Shown: positions 48,650-62,062, numbered from the stretch's first letter. The stretch is DNA of 64,000 bases from Kryptolebias marmoratus (GCF_001649575.2 NC_051453.1:14604562-14668561), one strand, 5' to 3'. The notes: generated by a model not told the origin, from the sequence alone. Translations and numbers: made by a program.

Positions 48650-48905
48650 CTGTTAGCACTCAGAGTATGTAATCGGAATAATTCTCCTCTAATACCACAC
48701 CAGATATTAGCTCAATATTTGTAAAAATGATTGAGTTCCAGCCATCTTGAATCAGGTTGACTCCAAAAGTTAATCAGTTCTAGATGTACACCCAATGATT
48801 ACTTTCTGAGTGTTTCACTAAAATCTGTTTGCTGGTTTACAAGATATTTTGCAAACAGACAGACAGACTCACACTCATACAGAGGTGATTACATTATAGC
48901 CTTCC
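48650..48905 (-). repeat. Dispersed repeat family A, copy 7
   Basis: The reverse complement order is visible on plus: ACACCAGATATTAGCTCAAT, CAGCCATCTTGAATCAGGTT, TCTAGATGTACACCCAATGA and AAGATATTTTGCAAACAGAC. The 3' end of the element is truncated; the 5' portion with the TGTCTGTCTG tract is kept. Confidence 0.7.
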
Positions 48906-49059
48906 TTTCATTGGTGTTGGGCAATAACAAAGTTGTCTTGTTTCATAAACTCATTACTGATGAACAGCTTGCATGATCTGTGCAGACACCGAAACCGCTT
49001 GTGTTAAACTTGTTGAACCCTTTCAGAGCCAAAGAAGCAGAGATGTTTGGTTTGCATCT

Positions 49060-49380
49060 GCATTAGCACAGCTCTGATGTGGCCACAAGCTAATGAGCAC
49101 TAAACGCTGATATCAGCGTGATGACATTAAAAGCTGAGTCCCATGGGCCCCTCGTGCTCTTGGTTATTTGGATTATCACGAAAATGGCTATACTGTCAGC
49201 GGAGCATTAAACAAAATGAATTTGGAACTAATTGTAATGGAAATAAGCCAATTCCGAACCAAATTCAGTTCTTTAACAGAAACAAAACTTCGACTTATCT
49301 AAATCTTAATGGGTTTAAAGTGCCCCTTGGTGTTTCCGGCAAACTGAATGGAAGAGAAATGTGACAAGTCCTAATCAATC
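49060..49380. promoter_or_regulatory. Candidate conserved non-coding element with 16-bp palindrome
   Basis: The palindrome ACGCTGATATCAGCGT (49104-49119) is followed by low-repeat AT-core sequence (AACTAATTGTAATGGAAAT, TCTAAATCTTAATGGG). It lies about 20 kb upstream of rgm. Texture suggests regulation; untested. Confidence 0.3.
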
Positions 49381-52300
49381 AATCAGCAGGCGGCAGGAGG
49401 CTGGAATTGTTTTGCATTTCATCAGTTTGTTTCTTCCTGGGATTTCTCTCCTCCCGACAGGAAGAGCTGCAAGCATACCAGCAGCTGAAAGAGGGGCCAC
49501 ATTCTTTCAGCAGAGTCCTCCGTCCCTCTTTTGTTCAGACTTTGAGTTTGTTTGAGGGGCTTTTCTCACCCTGAACTCTTTTGTATAACAGACTTGTACA
49601 TAAGACTTAACCAAATTCAGACAGGGCGAGGTTCAGAAACTGCCAGCACATGGGCCTTTCTGGCACAAACAGGACACTTGAGATTCGATCGGCATTATTT
49701 AATAAATTCTCCCGCTTCGGTTAGTAGCCCCGCTTTGTTTCAGTTCGTGTACAACAGCATGTGGTCACGTTCTGTTGTCCCAGTGTCAGGCTGGTGTTAG
49801 CAAGCGGGCGATTTTATTCGCTTTTCACAATTATCCATGTCATGTGGTTTCTGTCAGAGGGAAAGCACAATGAAAACTTTCTGTGTTTATGGGATGAACA
49901 GTCCTCAGAAACCCCGAGTGAAGTTGTCTGGCTTAAAGAGGGAAACCATCTAGTATGAAGCCAACAAATCATTGGATCTGCTTGACTAACATCTGCTCCT
50001 CCCCGACCCAACTCTTGGAAAGATGGGAGTCGAGCATTCCAGAGACACATAGGGAATTTGAGACTTCTCTGGCAAGTTAAAGACAAAAAAATTGGCTCTA
50101 GGGTTCATTTATTTGGAGCTCATTTTGTTAAGTATCTGGGTTAAGAAAGATAACAGCAACCATCCTCATTGTGGGTCACGGAAGAGTGGGAGGTGCTCAT
50201 TGTTACAGTAAAATAAAGCAGCATGAACACAATGGAGCAGTAGGGCGAGCAGACTCCATTCTGCTCCGTGGGTTGTTCATGGTGAGAAACCTTCATTTAT
50301 TTTCTCCACAAAGCTTGTGCTGGAAACCGGGGCTTACCTGATGCATCAAACACCTCGGGCAATATGCATGCTGACAGCCAGCCACCGTCAGGAAAAGGGG
50401 ACTGCACGCTGCTGATGGAGAATTGGCCGCAGAGTCAAAAAAGCACATCTGGTACATGTTGTGTGTATTTTTGCTTTTGTTCTTGAAAGTGCAGATGGTC
50501 TTGAATTATTTTGAAGTTTCTAAATTCCTCTAAAATAATAATAATAATAATAAAAATTGGACCTGTGGGGAATTTAAAGGGCTTTTAGCAAAATGATCTT
50601 GCTGGTCCCTTTGGAGTAGTAAGAATCTACATGAAAGTAAGCAGACTCCACTACACAGTTTCATAGGTGAGGAATGAGATGACATTCAACTGGGATATTT
50701 TTATAACAAGTCTAAAAAGGCTCCAAATCACAACAAAACATACAAACTGACAAGACTGAAGAAAAAAATATCAAGCGCAAACAGATATAGTTGTTTGCTT
50801 TTCGTGAGCTCAGAATCACGTGGATTTCTTTCTTTTCTTTTTCTTTTTTTTTTGGCCAGGAATCAGTTTCTGTTGACTCAGAAGAATACCTGGCCAGCTT
50901 TCCATACCTCCCTCCCACTCTCTGATTTCTACAGCAAGTCTGCCAGTTAGCCAGCTAACCTCGCTATAAGCCAGCTCCTGAATCACAGGAGAAATTAAAG
51001 AGACATATTTTTCCTGAAAATCATAGTTTCCTAAAAGAATGAACCACCTTCAGACTGCGTCAGTTGTTGCGTTGGTTTTGCAGATGGATTTTGTGATACT
51101 GATCCTATTTGTGATGCTGCTGCAGGACCGGATTAAGGAGTTCTCCTGCTAACTATGCAACTTTTAAAACCTAAACTTTTTTTATCAATGTGATGTTTGT
51201 GCTAAATTCTATACAAAATATTTTGAGTCAAGGTAATTAATACATCTATATTAATAAATTGACATAACATATTTGAAAACGGAGGTCAGTTAGTACCATA
51301 TTTTTTCAATAAATATTGACTGAGATTGACCATAAGTGTAGAGGAGTTTGACATCCATGCTGTAGACAATCTATTACTCTAAGGAGTCTCCAAACAGCAG
51401 ACTGAGGTCCAGAGCCAGACCCCGATTGGATGCAAAATTTAAGTGGAATGAAATTAGTTATATTTTTAAAATATAAATGTGTTTACTTGTCCATAATTTT
51501 GATGGGAGAGGAGTGCAGCTCTCTCCTCATTTACATTAATTCATTTCACATTGCACAACTTTTCTACAATGTACTGTAATTCATTTTAGGTGGCACTGCT
51601 TTTCTAGCATTTACGGTAGTTCCCACGTCTGGCCCATGGTTTTCCTCTGCAGAAAGAAGCTGCCAGCTCACAGAGAGGTACAGGCCTGCTGAAAACACAC
51701 ATATGGTGAGTGAAGAAAACTAGCATGGCTGTCACTAAGAGGGAGTTTAAATTTATATACCCTGTCCCTTTGCAGGGGAACAAGATTTTTAGGCGGACCT
51801 CGCTGAATATTAATTGAAGACCATTGCTCTAAGCTTTGAACTCTATCTTTACTGCAACACCTTGTTAAGCGAAACCTCCCTGAACAAGAGAAGTTAGGCA
51901 GTTGTTTAAAGTTAAGCCTAAATACTGGCAAAGCACAAAAGCAGTCATCAAACTCTCCAGTCTTTGTTTATGACTCAACACTGAGCTCATATTTGCACAA
52001 AGCTTTTGGAAAAATAGAGAGCTTTGCTGCTTCACTGTGGACAAACTTTCTACAGACTTCCGGCCCAGTGATGAAGGCCATGATGATGATGATGATGATA
52101 ACAGTCAGGCAGACGAGACATTTGGAAACTAATTCCCCTGGAGAACTATTGAAGAGTTAAAGATGGACCCCCTCCCACTGCTCTGAGCCCAGACTGAAGC
52201 CCTGTCTGGAATGCAATCTGCCTGCCATCTGCAGGCCTCAGTGGCTCTGTTTGATATTCAAACAAACACCTGTCAAAAGTCCATGTCTCATCCCACGGAG

Positions 52301-55300
52301 CTCTTGGAAATTGGCAAAAATCTCAACTTCTTCCCTGCACCAAAAACAGAGGCGAAGCGGGGCAATTTTCTTTTTTATTCCAACCATCTGTGCTCGTGTT
52401 AAATATAGATTTTTATGTAGGGCTCCAAGGACTAATTCAACTTTCCACTAAAATGTCAACGAATAATAGGCCCTTCAAGGTGCTGCATTCAGAGGAGGGT
52501 TTGCACAATAAATGATTTCAAATTTAATGAGTTTTTCTTTTTCACTTTTATTTTAATGTCAGCTTGGACTACTGATAATCCCATGGGTGTGCAGTCACAG
52601 TGAAATGAAGCCACAAATTTTGGAAGATGTTCTCTGATGGAAAAATAGGTTTTGAGAACAACAACATCAACAACAGCAAAAAAATAAAATCAAACCATGT
52701 CCTTCTTTTTCCACTCCCTGCTGTTTCCCTACATCTCTTTCGCCATTATTATTATTTTTTTCCTCCTCTCACACTCTCGTACTGAGATGAAGGGTCTGCT
52801 ATAGGATGACGGTGCTGCTTGGCAGAGATCCAGGCCCCACATCTGTCTGACTGCTGTTCCTCTTTTTTCTCACCCCCCTCCACCCAGCAGCCCCAACAGT
52901 TGTGAGCCCCTTTCAGGGTCTGTCTCAAGGTCTGCAGATGTGTTTCTCAGAGCAGCAATGATGGACTCTTGCAGAGATCTCTAGTGTGAATGACTAATGG
53001 CGCAGAGACATCTCTGAAGTCACTGAAGAATGGATTTATCCAGCGTCATTTATCACTCTGCCTGTCAGTGCCAATATAAATGCCTGATGGAAAGCACCAC
53101 ATTCACCTTTGAGTGAAACTGACTCAGTCGCTCCACAGAAACCGGAGAGAAAATCTGATGTGAATTACAAGTAAAAGTGTGTCTACATCGGTGCGGAAAA
53201 AACAAAACAAAACAAAACAAACAAACTTGGATTGTAAATAAAATAAATTCAAATCAGTGGAACTTATTTAAACTAACAATTTTTTCAAAACTTTAAAAAA
53301 AATCCCAAAGCGTCACCTTTGTGATATCCGACCTGTAGGGTGGGTATGATTGTTTTTATTATTTTTTACATTATGTTTTGTTCATTTCCTCTCAGAAAGC
53401 TGTAGAGACTATTACAGTCTGCTGTGTCATCTATTATGAGGGAAACTTCAGCAAATTTAGGTTTCCTGATAAAGCTACAAACATAAAATATTTACTATTA
53501 ATGCAGGATTTAAAAAAAAAAACTTTTCATTTAAAGAACTCAGACTATGTGTTCATGTGCACAAGCTTTTTCCTTTTTTTCCTTTTTTTTTCGATCAGTT
53601 ACACCTCAGCACCTCAGAGGTGTACTGTATGGACTCCAGCCCAATAGGTGGCGATATTGCGTTGGTTTGACAGCTGTCTAGTTTAAAAAATGGGGAAAAA
53701 AGGAAGTTTGAGTGGTTAATAGTAAATCTCTGCACAGAATATTCCCTCAAAACAAACATCCTTTATGTTTTTCTTCCTTTCGTGGTTTTTATTCACAGTT
53801 TCTATTTATGTCTGTTGTGTGTGTGGCGCCACCTTTTGAATGGGAGTTTCACTGTCACACACCGAGCAGTCAGATCACACCGTCCATGGGGTCACAAAAA
53901 TTAGGTCTGCACACAGTTGTCTGTGAAAGGACCTGGAGCCTTTTTGACAGTCACAGATGACAAAATTTGCATCACAGAGACCACGCAGTGGACTGAATGG
54001 GTAAGTATGAGTTCCATCTCATGGATTCACCTGTCTCAGTTAAAAATGTATACAGCAAAGGCAGTCAGATACTGGAAGTTCCTAGCACTAGTTCAAATAA
54101 AAAGAAACATTAGAAATAATCTATGTACAAATATCTGGAAAGGAACCTCAGAAACTGAAATCAGAGAGAAGACTTTTGCTTTTGGTGAGAAGTAAATGTG
54201 ATAAGAGCACTGCAATGCAGACAAATACACTCAGCACTGAGTTTTTATGAGAGGATGTTTTAACTGGTCAGAGTCATGTCAACAGAGGCGAGAAAGGTAA
54301 AAGGAACAAGGAACTGACAATTAGGGCCAACTAATCACCAAGTGTGTAGCCAAGCGCATCCCCCCACGCCGGTGCCAGTGCTTGCACTGTGCTTGAACCT
54401 GTGCTGAATGCCAACGGCAGATAATTATAAACCCGCAGGGCAGGCCTCCTCTGTGCAGAGGGAAGAATGGAGCCTCAGCCAAACCTGAACTCCTGACCTT
54501 CTTCACACACCAAGCGTCTGTTGTGGGCTTCGGGAGGTGCAAGATGGGTCACAGCAAGCCGTGAGGCAACTGGGAGAGAATGAGGGAGAGAGGGGAGCAG
54601 AGAGGTGGTTGACGGCCAGGGGATAGTAGGAAGGGGGAGGTGAGTGAGGGCGATGGAGGAGGGAGGCTCATATGGGGGATGGGGGGATCTGAGCAAAGAG
54701 GTGCTCAGTGGAGGGTAAAGTTTTCCTTTTTTCTTTCTTTTTTTTGCATTCTTTGGCCACAGAGTCCGGCCAATCAGAAGGAAGAAGAAACCACTTGACA
54801 AATCGGAGTGAAACCTACAGCAAGTGAAATCCCTTTTGTTATGCGTCTTCGGTTATCTCCTTTTCTTTATCACCATTCATTATGTGGGGAAATGTGGTCC
54901 ATTCAACACCTTTGCATACAAAGAAAAAGCCTTTGTTCCTTCATCTTTTTAAAGTTTCCCTAAAGATTCATTACATTTGCACACATTGTTAATGGTTAAT
55001 TAACTGAATCAGTGATTTTTAATGGATTTAAAGTCCCAAACTCCTGATTTATTGCCCCATAACAGAACATTGACTTAACAGCTTATTTGGAAAAACAACA
55101 AAACACAAAAACATTTTAATTGCAGCGTTGCACAAAGTAATGTTTAAAGTAATAACACTTTACTGGGATTGATGTAATTACTTCTAAATTTAACAAGTAA
55201 CTAAATCCATAGAATTACACAAAGCATTACACATCTTTGTAGTTTTATTCTTTTACTTTTTGCATTCACAATGCCAACGTGAACACAATAGTAAGTAAAA

Positions 55301-56638
55301 ACCAAAAAAGTGAGTAAACAAATGAAAAAAAAACTATTTTTATTTACCCTGTTACACAAACAGGAATGTGTTGTTTCAGTCTTGTTTGCACATCCTGATT
55401 TTTGTCTTTGTTGTAATTGCACACGTGGCGTTTTGTGAAGCAGGAAGAGCAGCAGTGCAAAATCTGCGAAGCAGGTTTGTTTATTCAGCCTTTCATACAA
55501 CTGAACAAAAGCCAAGAAAGTACAACCTGTACAGATTTTACATAAATTTCAAAAAGACTTGTGTTTTTGTATGAAGAATGCCACAACACTTCAATGTAAA
55601 TGGCAAATCCGCTCGCTTGACATCACAGTTCGCTCGCTCCATGATTTAGGCCCCAGTATATTTGCAGCTTGACTGTCCTGAAAAAGTCAATGATAGTTAA
55701 GGTGTACTCAGTGACTCAGATAACAGTCAATCAAAAAATGTCCCGGGACCTCGACTGGATACTTGGGATCGGATTGGGACATTACTATTGGATAATGTGA
55801 TGCAATAATAAAGCTTCAATTTCTGATTCTTTTCATGTCTTCTCCAAGTTATGATTTGCTTATCAGTAAAAGTAATGTCCCTTTTGCACTGGACCCTGCT
55901 TAGGTCTTTTAAAGAGAATCAGCCAGAATGTGAATGGTCTTTGCAGGGTCTGGGGCGGGTCTTAAGGTGCATAGAGCGTGAAAGATTGACAATGGCTCTA
56001 CTCATGCACAAAACAACCATAGCATAGCTTTGGTGGTTTCGCTTCATTGTGGCAGCATACTGGGGTCCTTTAGGTAAAAGAGTGCAGAAGCAGCAATGAT
56101 ATTATAAGCACAACAATATGCAGGAACACCACTGTGACTTTGCTGTTGAGAAGATTGTCATTCCTAGGCTATGATCATGATGCAGGTCATTGAAACAACC
56201 TAGCACAGACCAATACCTGTAGTGGTTTGAGGGAGTTGCCAATGGTGGGCATATAGATTGGGGTGAGGGACCAAGAGAGCATTTTGGTATAAAAACATAG
56301 AGGAGGAAAACTGTTTGGTAAGAACCAAGAGCATGACATCATGACTGCCTTTACAATGTACTGTAGGTTGATTTCTGAATTTGCCACAATCCAGCCACAT
56401 TCTAATAGGTCATGCAGGTTGTGGAGAATGCGGGGTCATCATCCTGTGTGTATGGACATTTTGCCCACAGTGCCAGAGTTAAAATTTTCTCATTTTTTTC
56501 CCCCCTGTGAAGTCAGAACTGTCAGTAGACCACCTTGGCTCATCTGGCATCCTCCTCTCATCATGAAGATCTTACTCACTTTGCACTTTGCCAATTTCCC
56601 AAGATTGAATGTAATTGGGACCAGATAACCCCTCCCCC

Positions 56639-56663
56639 AAACACACACACACACACACACACA
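56639..56663. repeat. AC microsatellite
   Basis: About twelve AC units. Another AC tract of similar size is at 33986-34004. Confidence 0.9.
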
Positions 56664-56984
56664 ACTCCCTCACTGTCTCTCCTCAGCAGTCTTTGATCAC
56701 TTCTGACCTGGCTGCTGCTCAACTCTGACACACTGGCATCTATTTCTTGGGTGGTTTGTGATTGCTCACAGGCAGACTCTGAGATACACCGCGTATTCAT
56801 GTGCGAGCACATAAATCGAACTTGCAGGAGAGAATATTTCATCCTTTGTTCCCTACCTTTGTTAGTGTTTGCGCAACGAGCTATCATAGATGAGTAGACA
56901 CATGCCGTTGTTTATGAGTGCACGAGCACTTTGTGAGGGGGAACAGAACAAGATGTGCACAAAAGATTTTCAAATTTGATTCAG

Positions 56985-57240
56985 GAGATTTGTAAATCCT
57001 GCGCAAATTACAGTCGCCTCTTTATTTTCTCCGCGCCGTGCTCCTCTTTGAAACTCGTCTTCTGAGGCAATCACTCCCAGATGGAGAATATTAGACGTAA
57101 TCGCTTCCATTTGCCGGCTCTATTACTCTCACTGCGAGGTGACACGCTGTCTCCATCTGACTTCTTCTCACAATGGACAATTACTGAACACTCATCAATC
57201 ACTCTCACAAAGAACTTTGACACCTCAAATCTGGTATAAA
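56985..57240. promoter_or_regulatory. Candidate conserved non-coding element
   Basis: The block has no simple repeats and includes CTGCGCAAATTACAGTCGCC, GACGTAATCGCTTCCATTTG and ACAATGGACAATTACTGAAC; the last contains a SOX-type ACAATGG. Conservation is unknown. Confidence 0.25.
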
Positions 57241-60200
57241 TATTCTCATTTAATATATTAGAAAAATCTACAAATCTGCCCCAGCGAGCAATTTGTTTCG
57301 GTGGCTATGAGAGGCTTTATCAATACTGTGTTCAGAACTGTGAAGTATATTTTAAAGGCACTTTTCTTATGGATTAAAGTATATACAAACTGAAAGAGAT
57401 CTGATTTGATTTTTGACGCAGATTTTGTCAAGGGCACTGGTAGAGCTTTAAAGAAACCCATGTGCCCTGCAGCTTCTTGGCTTCGGAGAATCTTTCACTC
57501 CAACATATGGATGAGATAAAAATCAAAGATCAGCCAAACTCATGTGTGAAGTTGTCTATCTCTCTACCCTGAGACTTTGTGTTTTCTCCACCTCTCTGTT
57601 TCTGAAACTATGCCTTATCCTAATTTCCAAATCACTCTTATTAATCTCCGTGCTCTTCCTGTCCAATGGCCCAACTGCCAGCCTCCCCGTTTGCCCATCT
57701 GCCCCTCACCTCCTGCCATCCTTCAGTCTCACTCGCTCATCTCTCTATCCTTCATTCTCTGAGACAGACAATGGAGCAAGCATTTCCATGGCTGACCTGC
57801 AATTCACCCTGACCTCTACAATATCCCAAACCACAGACAGTGAGGGTGAGGGTGGGTTGTAGCCCCAGGATCCAAGATGGTGCTCAATGCTTGTGTGTCC
57901 CAGGCCAGAATTTAGGTCCTGCAGGCAGGCCCCACTGAACAGACCGCTCTGTTCTGTTCAGCCCTTGTCACAGCATTTAAGTAAACAAAATCTGCTTTAT
58001 TGAGAAAGAACAGTACTTCCACTTGAGTCAAAGTGGCTTTGCTCATGTGTTGCAAGTTTGAAGCTTCCTCTCATTGCAAACTCGTGCTTCTCTCCAGTTT
58101 TCTCATGAACCTCGTTTGACACAGCCACATCGCTGACCTTTGCATCTGTTATTTGGCAAGCAGAAATCACAGTTCATGTGAATCAGATGTTACAAAGAGA
58201 AGACTGACTGCTTCTTCGCTGCTTGGCCGGAGGAGGAGCACCTGTTTCCAAATCAATCTTCAGATAGAAATGATATGCTGTGGCTCGATCGTGTGTCTAG
58301 AAATGTGGAAATCTGATTCCCTACCCACTATAGCTCCTTTTTCCTCCCTTTCTTTTCTGTTTTTTTTTTTTTTTACTCCCACATGAACTCTTTGTCTTGT
58401 GCCTGAAGTTCCCATCTCGCACTGCTCTTATCTTGACTATAAGTCCAAGAAATCTGGATTTAAAACTGAGTCCAGATCACATGTTTCTCCAGCTGCCTTC
58501 ATCCCAGGAAGGCTGCTGAGCGTTTTTTGACCCCTATGTCCCGGGGTTAAGGTAGAGGCCCAGGCAGGCCTCACTGGTGGAACCATGAACCGTGTCAGGT
58601 CATGTCAGCTCCTTGCTCAGCTTCCTTTACTTGAATGTAAATAAAGCCAGTTTGGCTTGGTTCCACATCAGCAGCCCACTCCATGTTGGGGTGAGTGGAT
58701 GACATCCTAATAGGAAAGCCTTTTATTATTATTATTCGGTGCATATTTTGTGCCCTTTAATGGGAAAATAGCTGAGTTTACTTTGTTTAAATTAAATTGG
58801 TCCCTGGTGAAGAGGGAGAATGTATACTGATACCACTCTCATTTCTAACCTGAAATATGCTTTTTTTTCTGCACTATATAAGTAGTGTTGGAAAAGTATT
58901 TGGTAGCATGCAATACATTAAAAACAGAATCCAGTACAATTGAAGCAATAGTAATGGCAGCTCAGTACATTGGTTTTCTTGTGGCAGACACGCAACTTTA
59001 TCACTCAACTGAAAACAAAATAGGAGTAAAAGGGAAAAGAAGTGCATTGTTATGAGTGTAAAAATGTTTAGCCAAGAGATTCTGGTTCATTACCCTGTCC
59101 ACGCTAATGGCACCTCCTTAGTGAGATAAACTGTTATTAAAAAAAGAAAAAGAAAACTCAGTTTGAACTGTATCCATATGCAGAGATTATTCTGCACATA
59201 TTGTGCATGCTCTTGAAGACACAACAGCAAAGGAGGAGATCTACTTTCTTTAATGTTTGACTCAAAAGATGTTTACGTTATAGCCACCTAACCCAGCTTA
59301 ATTTTTTTTTTGAAGTTTTCATTGAGCAGGATCCTTTTTCAAAAGGTAAGGAAAACCTCAGTTTCATAAATATTTAAATAAATACTCCAGAATAATTGAG
59401 GGGTAAATGCAACCTTTTAGTCTATTGCAATGTACAGTCGCTGTTTGGTTATGTTTAGGCCAATTAAACCTACTTATCTGGGTTTAGAATTGTTTTTGGC
59501 TTGGATAGCTATAAGTTACATCCATCCATTTGTTTACCCACTTTTTCCTTTCCGGGTCGCAAGAAAGGAAATGTTAAATATATCTATGATTAAAGAAAAA
59601 AAAGTACATTGTTCTGAACAAACAAATGTCTGGGTCTAAAGGTAAAAAAACTTGTTATGCAGTTGTGTATCTGAACCCTAACAGGCTAGTTTTACTCTGT
59701 TGTGTCCACACACACACAGAGGACAACTTCGGCCTTTTTTACATTCTTATATTCTTGTTTGTGCATCGAGGACAGATTTCCAATAGCTTGCATTTATACA
59801 GAGAGAAACCGTTCCTTGAAAATCTGTTTTATCTCCATATGTGTCCTCGTAGAACTGTTTTCTCCGCACAAACAAATTCTCATTCAGTCTTTTCTTCATT
59901 CCAAAGAAAAATCCATTTTGACTGGGGACTTCATCCGAAGGTAAAGAAAAGAGGGGAAAAAAAGGAGAGATCTGGTGTTGAGAGGTCATAAATTGTGGAG
60001 GCAGACCCGGTTTAGGCAGGGAATTGAGTGCAAGCAGAAGCTCCCTTCAAAAGTCGAGTGGCCTCTGTTTCTCCTGGAGTTTAACCCTCTTGTCTCCTCT
60101 CTCTCAGGCTCCTTTTATTCAGTGGGCTGATTTATTGGGGTTCACCGGGGAGAAAAACAAGCAGAGTATAGCCATCAGCCTTGCCTTTGATAAATGAGCC

Positions 60201-60763
60201 AAACTGCTATCTTCATCTCAGAAGGGACCTAAAGTTCCAGTGGGTGAGATAGAGAGAATATGTGCATGAACTAGGGTTAGGCGTTTTTTTTTGTTTTTTT
60301 GTTTTTTGGGGGGGGGGGGTTCTATAAAAGTGATGATAGTAAAAGAGAAATGATAAACAAAACATAAAAGAGTAATTTATATATGCAGCAAATGCCTCCT
60401 TTAGAGACAGAAATGACACATTTTATGCTTGTAGGGGGAGAATTAAAGCCCTGTCAGAATAAATAAAAATTCATACAATCATTTTAAAGGTGTTTTTGTT
60501 ACTAATTTACAGTTTTTCTTCCTTGTTCTTCTCTACCCCCCTTGCTCTTGTTGTCCCAAAGCAGCACAGCCCCTCTTCTCCCCAAACAAAATTCTTTGGA
60601 AAGTCATTTTATATCACCCTTTGACTGTGCATTGAACTGTAAAACCACCCCATTGGAAACAAAGTAAAAGGATGGGATAGGGAGAGAACTGGTGTGTGTG
60701 TGGGGGGTTGGGTGTGTGTGTGTGTGTGTGTGTGGGGGGGAGAGTGTGTGTGTGTGTGTGTGT

Positions 60764-60954
60764 NNNNNNNNNNNNNNNNNNNNNNNNNNNNNNNNNNNNN
60801 NNNNNNNNNNNNNNNNNNNNNNNNNNNNNNNNNNNNNNNNNNNNNNNNNNNNNNNNNNNNNNNNNNNNNNNNNNNNNNNNNNNNNNNNNNNNNNNNNNNN
60901 NNNNNNNNNNNNNNNNNNNNNNNNNNNNNNNNNNNNNNNNNNNNNNNNNNNNNN
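60764..60954. other. Assembly gap (191 N) in TG/G-rich repeat
   Basis: The left flank is interrupted TG repeat with G-runs (60690-60763); the right flank resumes with GTGCTGGGGGTGGGG. The gap is most likely an unresolved microsatellite. Confidence 0.99.
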
Positions 60955-61317
60955 GTGCTGGGGGTGGGGTGGGGGGGATGATCAGCAGAAAGAGAGAGGG
61001 GGCACCAGAGAGACAGCCCTTATTCTTGTAGGTTTGTTGGGCCTTGTTGAGGGTGTTTACGGTTCACTTCTTATCCTTTGTTAATTGGGGATTCTCTCCC
61101 CCAGTGGAAAAAAAAGGAGAGAAGAATTCACATATCCCCCCATTCTGCCACCCATGCTCCCTGTAAATCCCCCCCCAGCACCACCACCACCCCCGCACCA
61201 CCAGACTGATCAACAAGAGAGAGGGATAAATGACAACGGAAGGACTGTCCTGTGAACGTCATTAGAGTTTTACACACTCTGTATTTTCCTGAAGCCCTGT
61301 TTAGTGTTCGTCTACAT

Positions 61318-61531
61318 CAGCAGTGGCCAATCCTGGTCCTCGAGGGCCACCATCCTGCATGTTTTACTTGTTTCTTTGCTCCAACACACCTGATTTGAAT
61401 CAATGTGTGATTAACAGGCTTCTGCAGAACATGAAGAGGCAATTAAACCGCTGAATCAGGTGTGTTGGAGCAGGGAAATGAGGAAAACAGGCAGGATAGT
61501 GGCCCTCGAGGACCAGGATTGGACACCCATG
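61318..61531. mobile_element. Palindromic hAT-like MITE, copy 2
   Basis: The left end (CAGTGGCCAATCCTGGTCC) and the right end (GGACCAGGATTGGACACCC) are inverted repeats, with inner inverted copies of CACACCTGATTTGAATCA / TGAATCAGGTGTG. The flanks GTCTACAT and GTCTACAC form a 7/8 match 8-bp target-site duplication. This copy is longer and better preserved than the one at 13302, so the two can be used to build a consensus. Confidence 0.8.
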
Positions 61532-61799
61532 GTCTACACGACAACAGCGTCCGGATTGTCAGAGTGGCAGAATCCAGGTCTCAGAGGGGAAGTTTTTTGA
61601 AACAGGAAGTCGCAACTTACCTGAAAGCGGAAGTGTTCGCACACTTGAAAGTCAACAGTTATTCTGCACATGTGCCCGTGTTGCTGAAATACAAAAACCA
61701 CAGCTCCAGCAAGTGTCCTGGCAAGGAAGCTACAGCATGTTCAACGTCTTTTGCGGTCTTGTCTTCATCTTTTCCCCTCAATGGCAGATTAAACTCACC

Positions 61800-62062
61800 C
61801 AACTTCAAAACCTGCTGGCAGCTTCACTGTTCCACCTGTCTCCCTCTCGTTCACACACATGGATTCTTGTTTCTACTGACTCATTCCTCTTCCCTCCAGA
61901 GCATACCCCCACCTCTCCAGGCTCTCTTCCACCTGCTCCCTACTCTCACTACAGATCACAATGTCATCTGCAAATGTCATAGTTCATGGACATATGCAAC
62001 AAACAAGAAGGGACTCAGAGATGATCCCTGATGCAATCCCACCTCCACTGAACCAAACCGTT
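61800..62062 (-). pseudogene. RTE-type LINE reverse-transcriptase fragment (dead)
   Basis: The minus strand from about 62050 encodes VEVGLHQGSSLSPFLF, the RT region before the catalytic loop. After an internal deletion and a frame break come [13 protein letters not shown] (FADD catalytic motif at 61974-61963), [20 protein letters not shown], a stop, and MCVNERETGGTV. This order matches fish RTE-clade non-LTR retrotransposons as I know them. Only about 260 bp remain, with a deletion and stops, so it is inactive. Confidence 0.85.

Larger units (their letters stand above)
39281..49060. other. Gene-free flank, repeat-rich
   Basis: Apart from the listed family A and B copies, microsatellites and gap, I see no supported gene. 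Two open stretches with splice-like borders (42842-43000 plus, 46785-47033 minus) are reported as findings only. The 47620-47830 block is complex sequence and listed as a possible conserved element. The 44200-46700 stretch is AT-rich with nothing recognisable. Confidence 0.5.
49381..61317. other. Gene-free flank
   Basis: No coding exon is recognised on either strand. Simple repeats occur (AAT near 50537, GAT at 52079-52100, AAAAC near 53205, AC at 56639-56663, G-run near 60307, TG around 60690-60763). The 52970-53120 and 56985-57240 blocks are low-repeat and could be regulatory. ORFs here are short and without domains. Confidence 0.5.

Noticed and set aside
60692..61084. ORFs across the second gap
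   Set aside because: They consist of TG repeat and N, with no real coding content.
61462..62031. 189-residue plus-strand ORF
   Set aside because: It runs from the hAT MITE into the antisense of the RTE fragment, so it is not a gene.
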